DNA of 64,000 nucleotides from Brachypterus glaber (taxonomy: Eukaryota > Arthropoda > Insecta > Coleoptera > Kateretidae). A model generated the notes under the pieces. That model ran no database searches and had not been told where the DNA came from. It worked only from the letters and a program-made list of their open reading frames with translations. Position numbers and translations under genes: made by a program. How positions within the stretch are numbered: the stretch's first letter is position 1; each line of letters opens with the position of its first letter. Shown here in pieces: positions 43,901 to 56,589 of the stretch. The stretch spans positions 8,347,340 through 8,411,339 of the forward strand of contig OY294050.1 of assembly GCA_958510825.1 (NCBI GenBank), written 5' to 3'.

Positions 43901-46900
43901 TTTTTTGAGGGGTAAATGAATTTTTATACCCTCTAGCATCTTGAAGATTGGCAAATGACGGTCTAGCTGAAGGAAATGCTGAATTTTGAGTCGATGGCAA
44001 TAAAGATTGTTGCCCTTTGTTGGTTTTATTTGAGGACAGGGATAATCTTGAGCCAACTTGGGATCTGCTTTGAGAATACCAACCATCGTTTGCTTTTAAC
44101 ATCATTGGGGTGCCTAAAAACATTTAAAATTAAATACTAGGTTTAGCAGGTCGCTCTACGCAGCCCCTATAAAAAATGTCCCATAGAATCCTTTAAGTTT
44201 TTTATTAATTCTTATTAAAACACCATTAAGGAGTTAAAAAGATTTTATAGGGTATTTTCTACCAGTGAAAGAGGTTTTAAGAAGATTTAGGTGGATACTA
44301 AGAAAGAAAAAGTCTGTCTAAGTCTTATTAAATTTTTTAAAAATTGTCTTTAATCTTTTTAAAATGTAAAAAGTTCTTAAAAATTCTTATAAAATTCTTT
44401 AGGATTCTAACAAGATTCTTCATACTGAAAACTTATTATTTAACGTAGAATAAACTCTTAAATTTCTCGAACTTATTTCTGAATAACCCTGTATGTTAAA
44501 CATATAAAGTCCAACTAAGATAGATAATGCGCCGAGTTTATATATGTAAATACATATATGAATATTCTTTTATAAAACATACCAATTGAGTCAAAACAAA
44601 ATTTATTATTAACTCTTTTAAAACTTGTATAGGAATATCTTTAGACGAATATTCCTATTAAATGCGTTTTAAAACCTTCTTTTTATTCCTTCAAATTTCC
44701 ACTGGTACTATATACAGTGCGGTCCAAAAGTCACCCCCCCCTTTTAACTTTTGAACTAGTTGAGATATCGACTTCAAATTCAGAACTCTTAAATAAGACA
44801 ACTTAAACTATCTTTTAGCATATATTTAATACTTTCAGCTCTTAAAATGTGGGCAGAGGGGCATGGGGGCACATTTTTTTAAATGGAAAGGGGGGTCGTG
44901 TAATACATCATTAAAGCTTATAAAATTCTCCATTAAACTCGATACTTTTAAATAAAAAAAAATGGGTTGAAAATGGGTATTAATGTCAAAATACCTCTAA
45001 AAAAAAACAAATAATTTTTTAAAAATGCCTAATTTCATAATAAAAAATGTTAATTATACTTTTAAACTAATTTTAGTTGACATAAATAAAAATTTATAAA
45101 AAAAAACTTAAAAAATCGAATGTTTTAGCATAAAAAATTGGAAAATCAGAACCTTAAGAAACATTTTTAAAAAAATTAAAAATGTTAGTTTAAATAGATA
45201 ATTTTATAAGCTTTAAAATGCTGTATCACACGACCCCCCTTTCAATTTAAAAAAATGTCCCCCCATGCCCCCCTGCCCACATTTTAAGAGCAGAAAATAT
45301 CAAATATATGCTAAAAGATAGTTTAAGTTGTCTTATTTAAGAGTTCTAAATTTGAAGTCGATATCTCAACTAGTTCAAAAGTTAAAAGGGGGGGGGGTGA
45401 CTTTTGGACCGCACTGTAGTATGTTTCCGTGAGAACTTATGAGGTTTTTAAAGGATTCAATGACATTTTTTAGAGGGGCATCCATAAAGGCGGGTCTAGG
45501 TTTGCTCAAAAGCTTGTTTCGTTCTTGAGTTACCCAAAATAAAGATTACCTGGATCTGTTATTTCATATCCTGTATAAACATTGTCATCTTCATTATGCA
45601 AGTACTGACTAGAGAAAATACTTTTAGTTTTTGAAGCTTTTGCTAGTTTTGTATTATCATTAATATTGATTTGAATTCCATTACCATTTAACAATTTTTG
45701 CTCCTCTGGTTCTAGGTTCTAAAAAGCAGAATAATATAATAATACAAAAATAATGAGCAAAAATATGTTCTGAATAATAGTAATTATATACCAAGGTAGA
45801 GAGGACTTTTTTTATAGCCGAGCGTATTAAATCCCAAGCTGCGTAGCGGCAAGGGATTTAAGAGTGCGATGCTATAATAATCTTCTCTGACGTGGTTTAT
45901 ATATTGGTAATTTTCACTACTATCACTATTTAACTATTTTTATTCAAATAATAAAACAAATTATTAACAGAAATGATATTTCTTGAAATTTTCATAAAAA
46001 TCAAGTAGCCTTGATCAATGACATTTGCTCAAATAAATACTTTGAACTGACGTTTAAAAATTTAATTTAAATAGTTTTTTTAATTATTTTTTTTCATAAT
46101 ATTTAGCTAATTTTTGATTGTATAAATTGGTAATACTTATAATTAATTATATTTACTCTGCTGAAAATGACGGGTCTGGGCGGGTATAAATGGTGCATAA
46201 ACCGGACTTGAGCGGATGAAATTTACCCGCTAGACCCGTCATTTTCAATAGGGTAATAAATAGAAAGATATTTAAAGCTATTTTCTTGGGATTAATTAGT
46301 AAAAATTGCACAAAGAACTGAAAAATCTAAAGTGACAGAAATCAATTGTTTATAAAATTTACTCCTACTAGGAGAGAAAGAATTATTATTTCTATAGGTA
46401 AAAAAAATTGATTTCAGTCTGAAAACATGATAAATAATGGTATGTTCTAAAGCTATTAGTGAAAAAAATATATTTATTGCTATATCGAATAAAAATATTT
46501 TAAATTACTTGTTGATAATGTTACCATATGGTTACATTGAATTCAAATGTAAAAAAAATTGTTACCATATGCTTACGATAACCGAAAAAGGATTAAATTT
46601 AACATTTTAGTATTTAATTTTTCGTTCTCGAAACGTGAAATTTTACCTTCAAATGATTTTTTCTCGAAAACGGTTAATCCTACAATATTACAACAAAAGT
46701 ACCTTTTTTATGTATTTAGACCTAAAGAATCATGCTTCAATAATATTACAAAAAAGTTGCACAGAAACAAATTTGGGGCAATAAACTGATAACTACATGA
46801 AATAAACATATTAAGATTAGTTCACCCGCAAAACCTCGTTGCAATATCTCAAAGGGTTCCTGAGTTATTAAATAAAAACGAATTTTATAGCTACTTTCAA

Positions 46901-49900
46901 AGAGGCTTAGCTCCCTACGGCTTATTTTTAGACATGTTTATAGGAACTTTTTTTCATATTCAAAAATGAGTTTTTTCCAAAGTCGAACTAAAAGTGAGTA
47001 ACGGCGAACAGTGATAGAGGAAATGCGCCTAATTTCGGATGGTTTCCAAATTTTGGATAGTAGTGTATTTAAGATACTGTCTGTAAAGGTAAACAGAAAC
47101 CTACTTTTATGTGAAGCCAAAAGTCAAACTAAATCCGTCCTGTAATATGATAACGGTAGAGCTTCTCCCCTTTAAATGGCAGCACAAATCGTTTATATTG
47201 CAAATGGCAGTTTTGTGCTCAGTTGCATTATTATGCTTGTTTATTTTATAAATAATCGTTATAAAAGTTCGTGATTCTGTCTTGGGTAAGTTATGATGTT
47301 ATTTAAGTTGATCCACTATTCATAATTAAGCAATTTGAAAACGTAAACATTCTACAAATTTCTAATCTAAAAAGCAGAAAGTTGCCTAATTTCGGATAGA
47401 CCATTTTTGTGCATTTGATTCCCAATTTCGGATATCCGCAAGGTAATTATTATTCAGGATAACCAACCATTAATTATTATTTTTATAATGATACATCAAA
47501 CTAAGATAAACAATTTTGAAAAAACGAAAATTAACTAAGATACTAAGATATTCGAAATTGGGAATCTAAAATTATAGTTCCTATAGTATTTCGTAGAAAA
47601 TCGCTTAATGATCAATTTACGTCTTAAATGTGAAGGAATAACAAGAAACATAAGCAATGAGATCTAGATCTACTCTTGAAAAAAATTTTTCGGATATGTC
47701 CGAAATTAGGAGCCCTTTTTCAAATGCACAAAAATGCGCTGATTTTTTTTAACCGTGTTTTTTGGAAAAAATAAACTGTAATAAAATTGCTTTTATAATA
47801 AATCATGGTTCGCTATAATAAGTTGTATCTGGTTATATAAAAAAAATATCAAAAAGTAATACCGAGTATTAAATACTGAATACATTGTAAATGGTATCCG
47901 AAATTAGGCGACTTTCCTCTATATTGTACCTCAATATTTCTGAATTTTGTGTGCCACTCCACAGGATGCAACAATAATGAACACATAAAAGCATGCAGAG
48001 CAAATGCCGAAAACAGCATTAACGTTCCTTCCATTGCATACTGTTGCATTAAATAGGTTATGATATACGGCCACACGATTGGTCCCAATGCTGTGGTGGT
48101 CCATGACAGTCCAGTTGCTATTCTCCTTTTTTCTTTAAAGTATGTGTTTAGAGCTAGTGCATTTGATGATTGGGTTATTCCAATTCCAGAACCTAAAACA
48201 AAAATAAAAAATAAATGAAAATAGTTATTTTTGTATTAAGAGCATAACACTGGTGTTCTGTGAGTACACATTCCGCGCGAAAATGTATCATCGCCGATGA
48301 TTCATCGGCAAGATCACGCAAGAACAGGGCCGTAAGGTTTTTTTTTTTAATATCAATGTCAACAGTTTTAAATATGCATAGTTTCGTCAATTTTTTTGTG
48401 AAAAAGGGAATTATGGGCCATTAAATAGTAATTTATGTTGAAATAAAAATACATCTGCCAAGCTTAGGAAATAAACATTAGATTTATTAAATTCCGTTAC
48501 GTAACGTTTACCTAGACCCCCCCCTCCCCCCTGTCACAAACTGTAACAATTTATCTGACCCCCCCCCCTAGGCGCGTTACGTGATATATGGACAGCCCCT
48601 TACAAGGTCGCAGCAATTGAGTACAATTTTCTGCAAATGTGTTGTTGTAAAGGTAAAATCCTAATCACAGTAACTCTCCATAATGCCTTCGTAACTAAAA
48701 ATATATAGCACATAAATATATAGTGCAAGAAATTGAGATTTAAATCAATTGATTTAAAATAAAAAATAATTTCATATTAAAAAAAATGGCGGACCAACAT
48801 CTTGTCGCATATAACTGACAGTTGTTTAACGATTGACATGCCGATTGCCTACACTGTGTGTGCGAAAAAATTCACTTTTCTGCTTGCTGTCATGGTAACG
48901 AGCAGAAAAGTAAAATACTAAGAAATAGGTAATTTTGAAGTCTGAAATCTTCAATTGTTTTTCTAGAAATGTTAACTTTTCTATTAGATCGTAGAAAAAA
49001 GTAATTTTTATACGGATAATAGAATGATACAATTTCTTTTTTATTTTAAAACTGGTGGGTAATTTTATTTTCAAAACAGAAATATATTTTACGATGTGAA
49101 GTGCTACAGATTAATCAATTAGGACTCCTAATTTAGGAGATAGTGGAATTTTTCTACATCAGATAAACTACTATTATTATGAACAAAACAAATTTTTAAT
49201 TCAGTGCCTTTCAATTTATAATAAAGCAAAACCCTAACAAAAATTTTACCCAAGTACCGGCCAATTTAATATGCACTAGCGTAATTAATAACATAATTAG
49301 GTTATAGTATACAACAATAAATAGTTGTATATGCGCCAACCACTATATATTGCATAGAATACAAACGAGAGCAGTTGTTTGATTTACAACAACAAACTGT
49401 TAAGCGATCAAGTTTTTCTTTTTCGGGTAGAAAGCGAGGTAGGCGTGGCTTGCAAATCCCCAGGGTCGGATTTCCGCTCCTTTCTACGTCACGATCCTCG
49501 CTTCAAAACACAGGCAATTCACAAAACGCATCCGTCCGACTCCCTAGCAGATCCTGGTCGACTCTCTACTGCATTTCCAAATTTGGTTTAATGTATTTTA
49601 AATATTTATGTGCACATAGAAACTACATATCACATGTTATTACTTGTACATGTACATGCTTATCGTTGGGTATACTTATGCACATAAAAATTTTAGCCCA
49701 AAATGCCTACTTTCAATATTTTGGCAAAACATTTATTAGAATCAGCTGACTGTGGCCATCTTTATTAATAATTCTTCCTCAAAAATCTATTATAGTGTAT
49801 ACCTCAAAGTTGTTACAACAACGTTTGGTTATACTATTTTTAGATTTTTCTATCAGTGCGGTTTCTTTGGTAACAGAACTAGTTGCTATGGAAACGAGTA

Positions 49901-52900
49901 CTGTTACCATGTTTCTATAGAAACAATTGTTTCTATGAAAATATTGTAACAGTACTTAAGTATTAAATTGATCAGTGATTGGATAACTTTTTGTGTTAGA
50001 GAAGTTTAATACCTATATATTTTGTAAGAGGAACCTAAACTTACCATAAAACATGGAGTACAAAATTATATAGCCCCAGAATGATTTGCAATAAAGTGTT
50101 AAAAATAACGATGTAGCAACTAGACAAGATCCAAACATTGCAACTTGTCTGTACGTAAATTTTCGAAAAAGTGGACCATTTAATAGACCTAAAAGAAGAA
50201 AATATATTTTTAAAATCTAGATTTTAATGATCACTGTACAAAAGGAATGAATGAAATCTACTCAATAATTTCTCTCTGCTTGCATCAAATTGAGTCCCCT
50301 CCAAAAGATAACGTCCATGATACTGCCGCTTAAGGTCATTTTGCAAAACCGCGTAATGTCTAATTGCCAAACAGAAGAAAAAAAAAACTAGTTTTTTTTG
50401 GATATATCTGTATAATTATTATATTTTAAACATTTTAAAAAAATACTCAATAAATTAATTTTAAATTAGCTACTCTATTTTAATCAAATATAAATTAAAA
50501 AATCATTTGATTATGTGTTTTTTTTCGAAATTTTACATTTTTAATGATAATGATACTATAATTTAGTTAATTTGTTATTTTAATGGTAAAACTAAATATT
50601 AAAACACGTTTTAAATATCTTTTTCTATTTTGCAAATCTTATAAGCTCATAATCACCCGCACTTTGCGTGTTCTTATAGGCCCATAAGAGGCCTCTACTT
50701 TTTTTTTCTTTTGGGTTGGCAACATACAAAAGCCTATCGCTTGACGTTTTCCGTGCAAATCTTAACGATGCTTTAAAGTTTAATTTTCTACAAAATTTTG
50801 TGTTTAGGTTATTTTTTACTGTTGTAAAATTGTGGCTTGATTATTTGCAGCGAAAAAAGGAAGACATGACTATAAAATCTATCAAAATATCATTTGTTCT
50901 TAGAATTTTAAACATGGCGAAAACTGTAATGCCAACCCAAAACACAAATTCTTAAATCAGTCATCAATTTAAATGTAATTTTTTTAAAATTTTAGAGTAA
51001 AATAGAAAAAATGTATAAAGCACACGTTTTTAGCGCATTAGTACTTTAGAAAACTAGTACTTTAATATACTATTATTATTTTACATAATATATAATATTA
51101 TTATATTATAACAAATATTTTAATAGCTAACTGAATAAATTAGGTTAAGTCATAAAAATTATGGCCAACTGGCTCTAGCTATCGAATATTTCTAACCGTG
51201 ATATGGACTTTTAAGTCTTAGCTTTTTAAAATTTTTAAAAATCTTTCATCCCACAGTTGAGTTCATAAATTAACGTGTATAAATTTATACTGCCCTTCTA
51301 AGACAATTGTCCCAACTTTCTCAGATTGAACAAATGGATTTAGTATTTTTCTGACAAAAAAAATAATTGTTTTTTCACAGGATATCACGTATTTTTTATT
51401 TAAAATGAAGCAGAACCCAACGCCATATTTATTTAAACATGTTTTCAAAAATTGCAAACAAAAACAATAAAACTGGCTATATCTCAAAACATCTAGTTTG
51501 CAGATAGGACAACTTGTGTTAGCAAGGCTGTATACACGTTCATCCCATTTAATTTGGAAAATTAAAAAGTTGTACTTGTGTCAAAGTGTTGTCAACTTGT
51601 AGATTAGCAACTGCGCGCGCGCGCAGCTGCATGCGCAGTTTTTACTTTCAGTAGATACGCGGTTTTGCAGTTAGACGTTACGCGGTTTTGCAGTTGAACG
51701 TTAAGCGGTATTGCAGTATCACGGACAATAAGTAACAACAAAATGTAAAATCTGTCCACCTTTAAAGCTATATTAATCAATCTTGAGCTGCAGCTCATTT
51801 TTTGAGTAATATTTCAACATATTGCGGACATTTTTTTAAATGTTTACTTTAATAAATAGTACCTAGACTCAAGATACTTTTTGTACAGTTTTCTTGTATG
51901 TGATCCTAAAGGATTTTTTACGTTATGTTATAGGACAGAGTAAGAATCAGTTTTTGTTTAACATAAAATTCAAGACGATAGATCTATTTTTTTAGCATCC
52001 AATATGTGGAAAAAATGTTTCTGTAATCTAGTAAATACAGGCTGTAATGTTACATGGCTGTAATGTTACATTTCCACCGGGAAATAATCCTCTTGAGTTT
52101 ATAAGGCTTAAGTCACATACCCACCCACACTTGCGTTGAATGCTGAATTCATATTAGTGACAGTTGTAGTTTGTGTGTTGGTAATTCCTATATCTAAAAA
52201 TTTCTCTCCAAATATCAGTCCAAATTGTTGAAACATGGGAAATGTACATAACTAAAAACATAAAAAAATATAAGAAAATATACTTTGAAATTTTGCATCA
52301 ATAAAAATATATTACAACGCTCTGTTCTGCATGCGCCAATCACATCTGGTACTATGCAGTAGTATTTAGTGTACTGCATTGCAGTCCAAGCCAGAATCAT
52401 TGTCACTAACAGTAAACACTCACATAAACAAAACATTATTTAAACAAATAAATAACAGTTAAAAAATAAAATTAAGACAGTGTACTTTTCTATACGCAGC
52501 AACCGAACCTACTAGCTGGATTAAATTATGCTTTGTCATGTAAATTTAAAAAGGCGAAGGTGCTAATCTTTGGCTTTAATTCTCTGTAAGTTCTTCTCTG
52601 TATTTTATTATTATTTATTTTAAGGTTAAGTTAAATGTTTAAACAATTGTATTTTTTTTATACTTATATATTTTTTTATTTCCAATAAAGGTTCGAAAAC
52701 GACGAAAATCCATCGTCGAAACGTCACAGCAAAATTAGATAACAATTTTAGTCAGATCCAAAGCCCTATTCCCCAAAAATCAAAAAGCTATTTTTTTTAC
52801 TTACATTACTAAATCCACATGCGAATACTATGAACCAACCCCATCCTCCATCCGGGGGCACAAAGTCTGGATCCCCAACTTTGTATCTTCTTCTTTTATG

Positions 52901-52963
52901 CTTTTTCTCATCTTGAAATATAGTTATAGGTTTTTCCGATGAAATGCCACCATTCGAAGTCAT
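40936..52963 (-). CDS. Monocarboxylate-transporter-like MFS protein (SLC16 family), last exon missing
   Basis: This plasma-membrane 12-helix carrier is of the SLC16 type. Eight coding exons (minus strand) splice in phase: 52963-52805, 52251-52125, 50188-50045, 48192-47930, 45718-45550, 44113-43826, 43522-43100 and 41127-40936, giving 588 residues. VPPDGGWGWFIVF (35-47) is the SLC16 signature at helix 1. LLNGPLFRKFTYRQVA, GSGIGITQSSNALALNTYF and KEKRRIATGLSWT belong to the N-terminal half. The central loop (exons 45718-43826 and the start of the next) is long, polar and Ser/Lys/Glu-rich. LGITIANFAELNFSILTP and LERLPAASGIQLATSGLFF belong to the C-terminal half. The last exon shown ends GPAVG at a GTGAGT donor; the final helix and tail were not located. 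TTACAG at 52993-52998 (minus strand) suggests an intron in the 5' leader. The substrate cannot be told from sequence. Confidence 0.88.
42092..43067 (+). pseudogene. RTE-like non-LTR retrotransposon, 3' half of reverse transcriptase
   Basis: In the transporter intron, opposite strand. It begins in frame near GDFSGSFGVKNGLRQEDPLS (the RT block usually reading GLRQGD), continues into YADDVVILA (catalytic YADD) and GLEINGNKTKYM, and ends with the clade's C-terminal WERKILRRIFGG, RIRWMGHILRMKKG and GPGRPRLKWKQQVEEDLE. The last 283 codons (42216-43067) are open. The endonuclease and first RT half are missing (5' truncation). Its 3' end lies about 30 bases from the boundary of the transporter exon at 43100. 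The intact frame suggests a young insertion. Confidence 0.85.
44715..45416. mobile_element. Fold-back element, 702 bp, mariner-like ends
   Basis: Begins CAGTGCGGTCCAAAAGTCAC and ends GTGACTTTTGGACCGCACTG. TA lies at 44713-44714 and 45417-45418. Arms of at least 250 bases are nearly identical (AACTATCTTTTAGCATATAT, AATGTGGGCAGAGGGGCATG). The ends resemble Tc1/mariner termini. Older relatives lie at 14340-14765. Confidence 0.75.
46590..46965. repeat. Relic arm of the CAGGGT family in a transporter intron
   Basis: Shares TTTTAGTATTTAATTTTTCG, GATTTTTTCTCGAAAACGGT and AGTTATTAAATAAAAACG with the right arm of 16096-17273. The ends are lost. Confidence 0.6.
48495..48600. repeat. C-rich imperfect palindrome
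   Basis: GTTACGTAACGTTTACCTAG, a C run, CTGTCACAAACTGTAACA, another C run, then CTAGGCGCGTTACGTGATAT. The outer parts are partly complementary. Its function is unknown. Confidence 0.4.
50625..51070. repeat. Dispersed repeat, copy 2 (reverse of 3060-3530)
   Basis: Shares AAAAGCCTATCGCTTGACGT, TTTGCGTGTTC, GAAGACATGACTATAAAA and AGTACTTTAATATACTA with the reverse complement of 3060-3530. Confidence 0.65.
51650..51722. repeat. Short tandem repeat, three 23-25-bp units
   Basis: TACGCGGTTTTGCAGTTAGA, TACGCGGTTTTGCAGTTGAA and TAAGCGGTATTGCAGTATCA lie in a row, next to a GC microsatellite (51613-51625). Confidence 0.6.
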
Positions 52964-52999
52964 TTTACGAATGGAGAATAACTATGTAATATCTGTAAG

Positions 53000-53847
53000 T
53001 TTAACAAAATATTAGCCTATAATTTGGAATGCAAATACCTATTTATTTATGGTTGGTTGGAATTAAGTTTAACCAGATTTCCGTGACTTGAAGTTCTTCG
53101 AAGCCGAGTTCGAAGCCCTTTAGCACAAAAGAGTATACAAACTTCTTTACTAACTAGGACGTAAATTCAAGTATCTTTGTTTTTTTATTAAAAAAATTAA
53201 AAACGGTTTTTCTCAAAAATAGGCTGATAGATTTTTTTAATTTCTGTGTTATAAATTACATAAACGAATTATGAAACAAAAATAAGTAGTATCAGAAAAC
53301 TAAAAAAAAAAAATGGTTGCAGCACAAAGATTTAGAGGAAAGGTTTGTGCATTTGCCTTCTGCGTATACAAATTCAGCTTGATGTCAGCCATTAGCTTTT
53401 TCCTTGGAGTCGCAGCGTGGTGTTTGTAAGGGACAGCTGTGACCGCTTTGGCGGATTTACTCCAGCATCAGCATTGCAATCATTGATATGCACATGACTT
53501 TTTTTTAATTTTATGTAATGTCGTGAAAGTGTTCGTTTAATTGTAAAGTTTTAAGTGAGTCGTGATTATTAATATGTGATGTTAAATTTAAATTCAATTT
53601 ATTTCGTTGTACTACTTCAAAGATGTTTTATAAGTTGGCGCCTGCGCAAACATCACTACAAAGTAAAACGGAGCTGGGAAACTATCCTATAGGAAAATGC
53701 CATTATAGGAATTGGATTGGATTGGATTGGATCTTTTTCCTTACTCGCACTCATTATGCTGTCGGTCACAGGTGCCATTTTGTACGCTATATTAAATCGT
53801 AAAAATTAGTAGATAATTTCTGGGGACTTTTTATTATAGTTGGTAAT
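53000..53847. other. Upstream flank of the transporter gene
   Basis: No exon was recognised. It contains a block at 53350-53400 resembling the reverse of 22600-22660 and a short GGATT array (53695-53720). Confidence 0.35.
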
Positions 53848-54062
53848 ATATCAACGAACTAATAACTTTTCTCTCTAGGTTAGGCATTTCATTTGTAAAA
53901 CAACATATACATTTGTCTGTCTTACTCGCACAGCTTTGTTCTAACAGAGACAACAATAACAGTTACTGGTAATTGTTATTGTTCAGGCTGAATACACCTA
54001 CTATTTGTTTACAAACAAACCGAGATGTTGGCGATACTTTATATTACCGGTATGCGTATTCT
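53848..54062. mobile_element. hAT-like MITE, copy 2, 3' truncated
   Basis: Starts TCAACGAACTAATAACTTTT and follows 9564-9829 through CTTACTCGCACAGCTTTGTT, AACAGTTACTGGTAATTGTT and GATGTTGGCGATACTTTATA. It stops at GCGTATTCTAGG, so most of the right inverted repeat is missing. Internal deletions relative to copy 1 are short. Confidence 0.7.
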
Positions 54063-54761
54063 AGGAAAAATCCCAATCTGACAATTTAAATTTCGCCCGA
54101 CAAATAGGATTCAAAATGGATGCCAACTATATGAGTCATTTGCGTAGACTTTAAACCTTACATATCCTTTTCTCTAAATCATTGGGTTATAAACTTAACT
54201 TCAGCTCACTTTGTATTGATTGATAAAATAATATATAGAATTAGAGTATGGACGACAATTTTATTATACCCGTTTATATGTTTCATATATCTTCACACAC
54301 GCAACTCATGATTTTATAATAAGCACGTGTGGTTTGCATCTAAAGCACCTGATTATCATGTACAAAAATGGTGGGCAAACATTTTAAACATTCATATTTT
54401 TTTAAATTTGGTATTTTCTTGGGATTTTTGGGACGATAATTTTTTTAAAATTTTTTTTTTCGTTTTTTGAAGAAAGAAATATTTTAAAAATATTTATTTT
54501 TTTTTCGAAAACAGAAAAAAATATATTTTTTTAACATTTATTCTTTTTTTTTTATTGAACCTAGTCAGTGACTAGTAGTCATTCAGGACAAGTATTTTGT
54601 TGACAGCAATATTACATCGGCACTTAGTGCTACTAAGAGTGCCGATGTATTGAAATCTTCGCCAAAAAGTCCAAATCTTTGACCATGTTTTTTTTCACAT
54701 TTCTTGACGTTTTAGACCTTTTCGTCCGTCTTTTTATTTTAGATTTCACGGCCATTACGAT

Positions 54762-54980
54762 ATAAAGAACTTTCACTTTCGGGTTTAGACCGTGTTAATA
54801 AATTTTCACTTTCCGACGTTTCGTCTCTTACTACTAGAGACATCTTCAGGGATTAATTTGAAACTAAGTTTCGAATCAACTTGTGTCACTATTTATGACG
54901 AGTTGTGGTTATTCACCCGTGACGAGGTTTTTCCTATCAAAGACTTCCATATTGCAGGTAAGTGGTAACCAGTGTTTCGT
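54762..54980 (-). mobile_element. Penelope-like element, 3' end fragment
   Basis: Reverse complement of about 505-725. It contains the last codons of the nuclease ORF (LPAIWKSLIGKT, then NNHNSS and the stop) and the whole tail with the hammerhead-like motif (54813-54849). Everything 5' of the TGGTTACCACTT region is missing, a heavily 5'-truncated insertion. Confidence 0.8.
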
Positions 54981-55311
54981 CCGTCTGTCTGTAAACTCGA
55001 TAACTCCATTTCTAAATAAGATATCGACAAGCGGTTTTTTGCATATTGTTACTTATCGTATTTCGAAGAGCTGATTAGATTTTGGTGGTAAACGATTCGG
55101 GGTAAGAATGGGGTAAAACTCCTATTTTTAGCGTTTTTTGATTATAATTCAGGCAGTTATTATTGTATTTTATTAATTTATATTTATATGAAAGAAAATT
55201 TTAAATTGGTCTAAAAATGTTGGAAACTTTTTTTTTCCTAAAATGCATCGTTTTCGAGATATTGGCGTTTAAAGCACTAAAACGATTTTTTAGCATATCT
55301 CACTTATTTTA

Positions 55312-55590
55312 CATTACATGTTTTCATTACATTACATGTTTGTTTAACCTCGTACTATTCTACTTAATTAAGCATCCCCTAAGTCCAGGACTTGTGTGGG
55401 CTAGTAGTAGAGGGAACCACCGGCTTATACTGACTTTCGATCCAGTTTCTAGGGAGTGTCCGTTTCACTTATCGCCTTCGCCAAATTTCAATTATTAATT
55501 AACTGAAAAAGGCAAATCGGCGCCAGTGAGAATCGAACTCACGATAGTAGACTTGCTATGCATACGCGCTAGCCACTACGCTATGCCTCC
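55312..55590 (-). mobile_element. tRNA-headed SINE, complete-looking copy
   Basis: Read on the minus strand, it starts at about 55590 with GGAGGCATAGCGTAGTGGCT (A-box-like) and carries GAGTTCGATTCTCAC (B box, 55530-55538 on the plus strand) and GGCGCC, a tRNA-like head of about 70 bases. The body has GCCTTTTTCAGTTAATTAAT, TTTGGCGAAGGCG and TACTACTAGCCCACACAAGT, ending CGAGGTTAAA at 55343. The tail is an ACATGTAATG repeat rather than plain poly-A. A second copy is at 19660-20345. Confidence 0.7.
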
Positions 55591-56126
55591 CGATTTAAAA
55601 AAATTATATTTTAAATGAAAGCTATTTTTATATACAGTTTTTTGCTAGAATATAACGTTTTGGAGAAACAGACTTTCAAATTTTAATAAATTATACAGTT
55701 GTATTAATTTTTTAGTTTATTGCCTGTTCACGTAATAACACAACTTTCCTTTTCATAACGTTTCAAACTAGTGCCTAGTGCCGATGTTTGGCCAACGTGC
55801 TTGCAACTGTTCAGCTTCTTTTCAGGTTTTATTTTCCATTTTTAATGATTTTAACTTTCGGAAAAATGCAATATAATATCTGTGATTAGTATTTAATGGA
55901 ATGCGTAGCATTACATGCCTGTCTTTAAGACTTGTCAATTAATCTGTAAACATTATTAAATATCCCTGTCAAATCAAACCCCACGCACCACCATGCTTCA
56001 ATATCTTGAGTTGACATCGATAACTAAATTTATATTTGTATTCTTATTTATTTTAAATAGATGTTATTTAATATTATTTAAAATATTATCTATATATTAT
56101 ATTTATAATTGATATTCTTTGATATA

Positions 56127-56513
56127 CAGGATGATTCAGAAATAAGGTACAAAAGGGTGATTCTAGGTCCAAAAATATGAAAAAAAAGTTCATGTTAAAA
56201 AATCTATGTAACAAAAGTTTGGGGCAAAAAAGTGACATCGCCCCCCATATTGCACGTCTCTGGTTAAAATCACCAAATCAAAATTACATAAAAGGATAGC
56301 CTTTATCAATGCTAAGGCATGTGCAAAAAATTGTTACTGTAGTTCAAAGGGTTCCAAATATATTAAATAAAAACTACTTTTCAGATGTACCATTAGGAGG
56401 GTAGTAGCTCCCTTAGGGCTGATTTTCGGACCAATTTTATAGGAACTTTTTTTCATATTTTTGGACGTAGAATCACCTCTTAAAATTGTGTACCTTATGT
56501 TTGAATCACCCAG
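56127..56513. mobile_element. CAGGRT-ended fold-back copy, 387 bp
   Basis: Starts CAGGATGATTCAGAAATAAG and ends CTTATGTTTGAATCACCCAG, with TA on both sides. The arms include GTTCATGTTAAAAAATCTAT-type sequence and AGGAACTTTTTTTCATATTT. Its interior matches 2250-2520 reversed. Confidence 0.6.
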
Positions 56514-56589
56514 TATTACAATTGTACATTTTTTATTTGTATTGTAAATGGGCTAGGTCAGTAGCCTTTTTGGACTGTATATAGTCCAT

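Larger units (their letters stand above)
54598..55805. repeat. Dispersed repeat of about 730 bp, split by two younger insertions
   Basis: The outer parts match the uninterrupted copy at 61040-61760: GATGTATTGAAATCTTCGCC, CGACAAGCGGTTTTTTG, GAGATATTGGCG, CTAGAATATAACGTTTTGGA, and the end GTGCCGATGTT...GTGCTTGCAACTGTTCAGC. A Penelope tail (54762-54980) and a SINE (55343-55590) interrupt it. A third, reversed partial copy is at 56590-56960. Confidence 0.7.

Noticed and set aside
52680..52720. Second Penelope tail with hammerhead-like CGACG...CGTCGAAACGTC stem
   Set aside because: It lacks a CUGANGA core and any neighbouring GIY-YIG sequence; the resemblance is limited to the GAAACGTC stretch.
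54883..55074. ORF on the plus strand over the Penelope fragment
   Set aside because: It is the antisense of the nuclease tail running into an unrelated repeat.
55521..55590. Functional tRNA gene (minus strand)
   Set aside because: The A- and B-box-like sequences belong to a SINE head: the similarity continues into a body shared with 19660-20345, and the acceptor ends do not form a clean stem.
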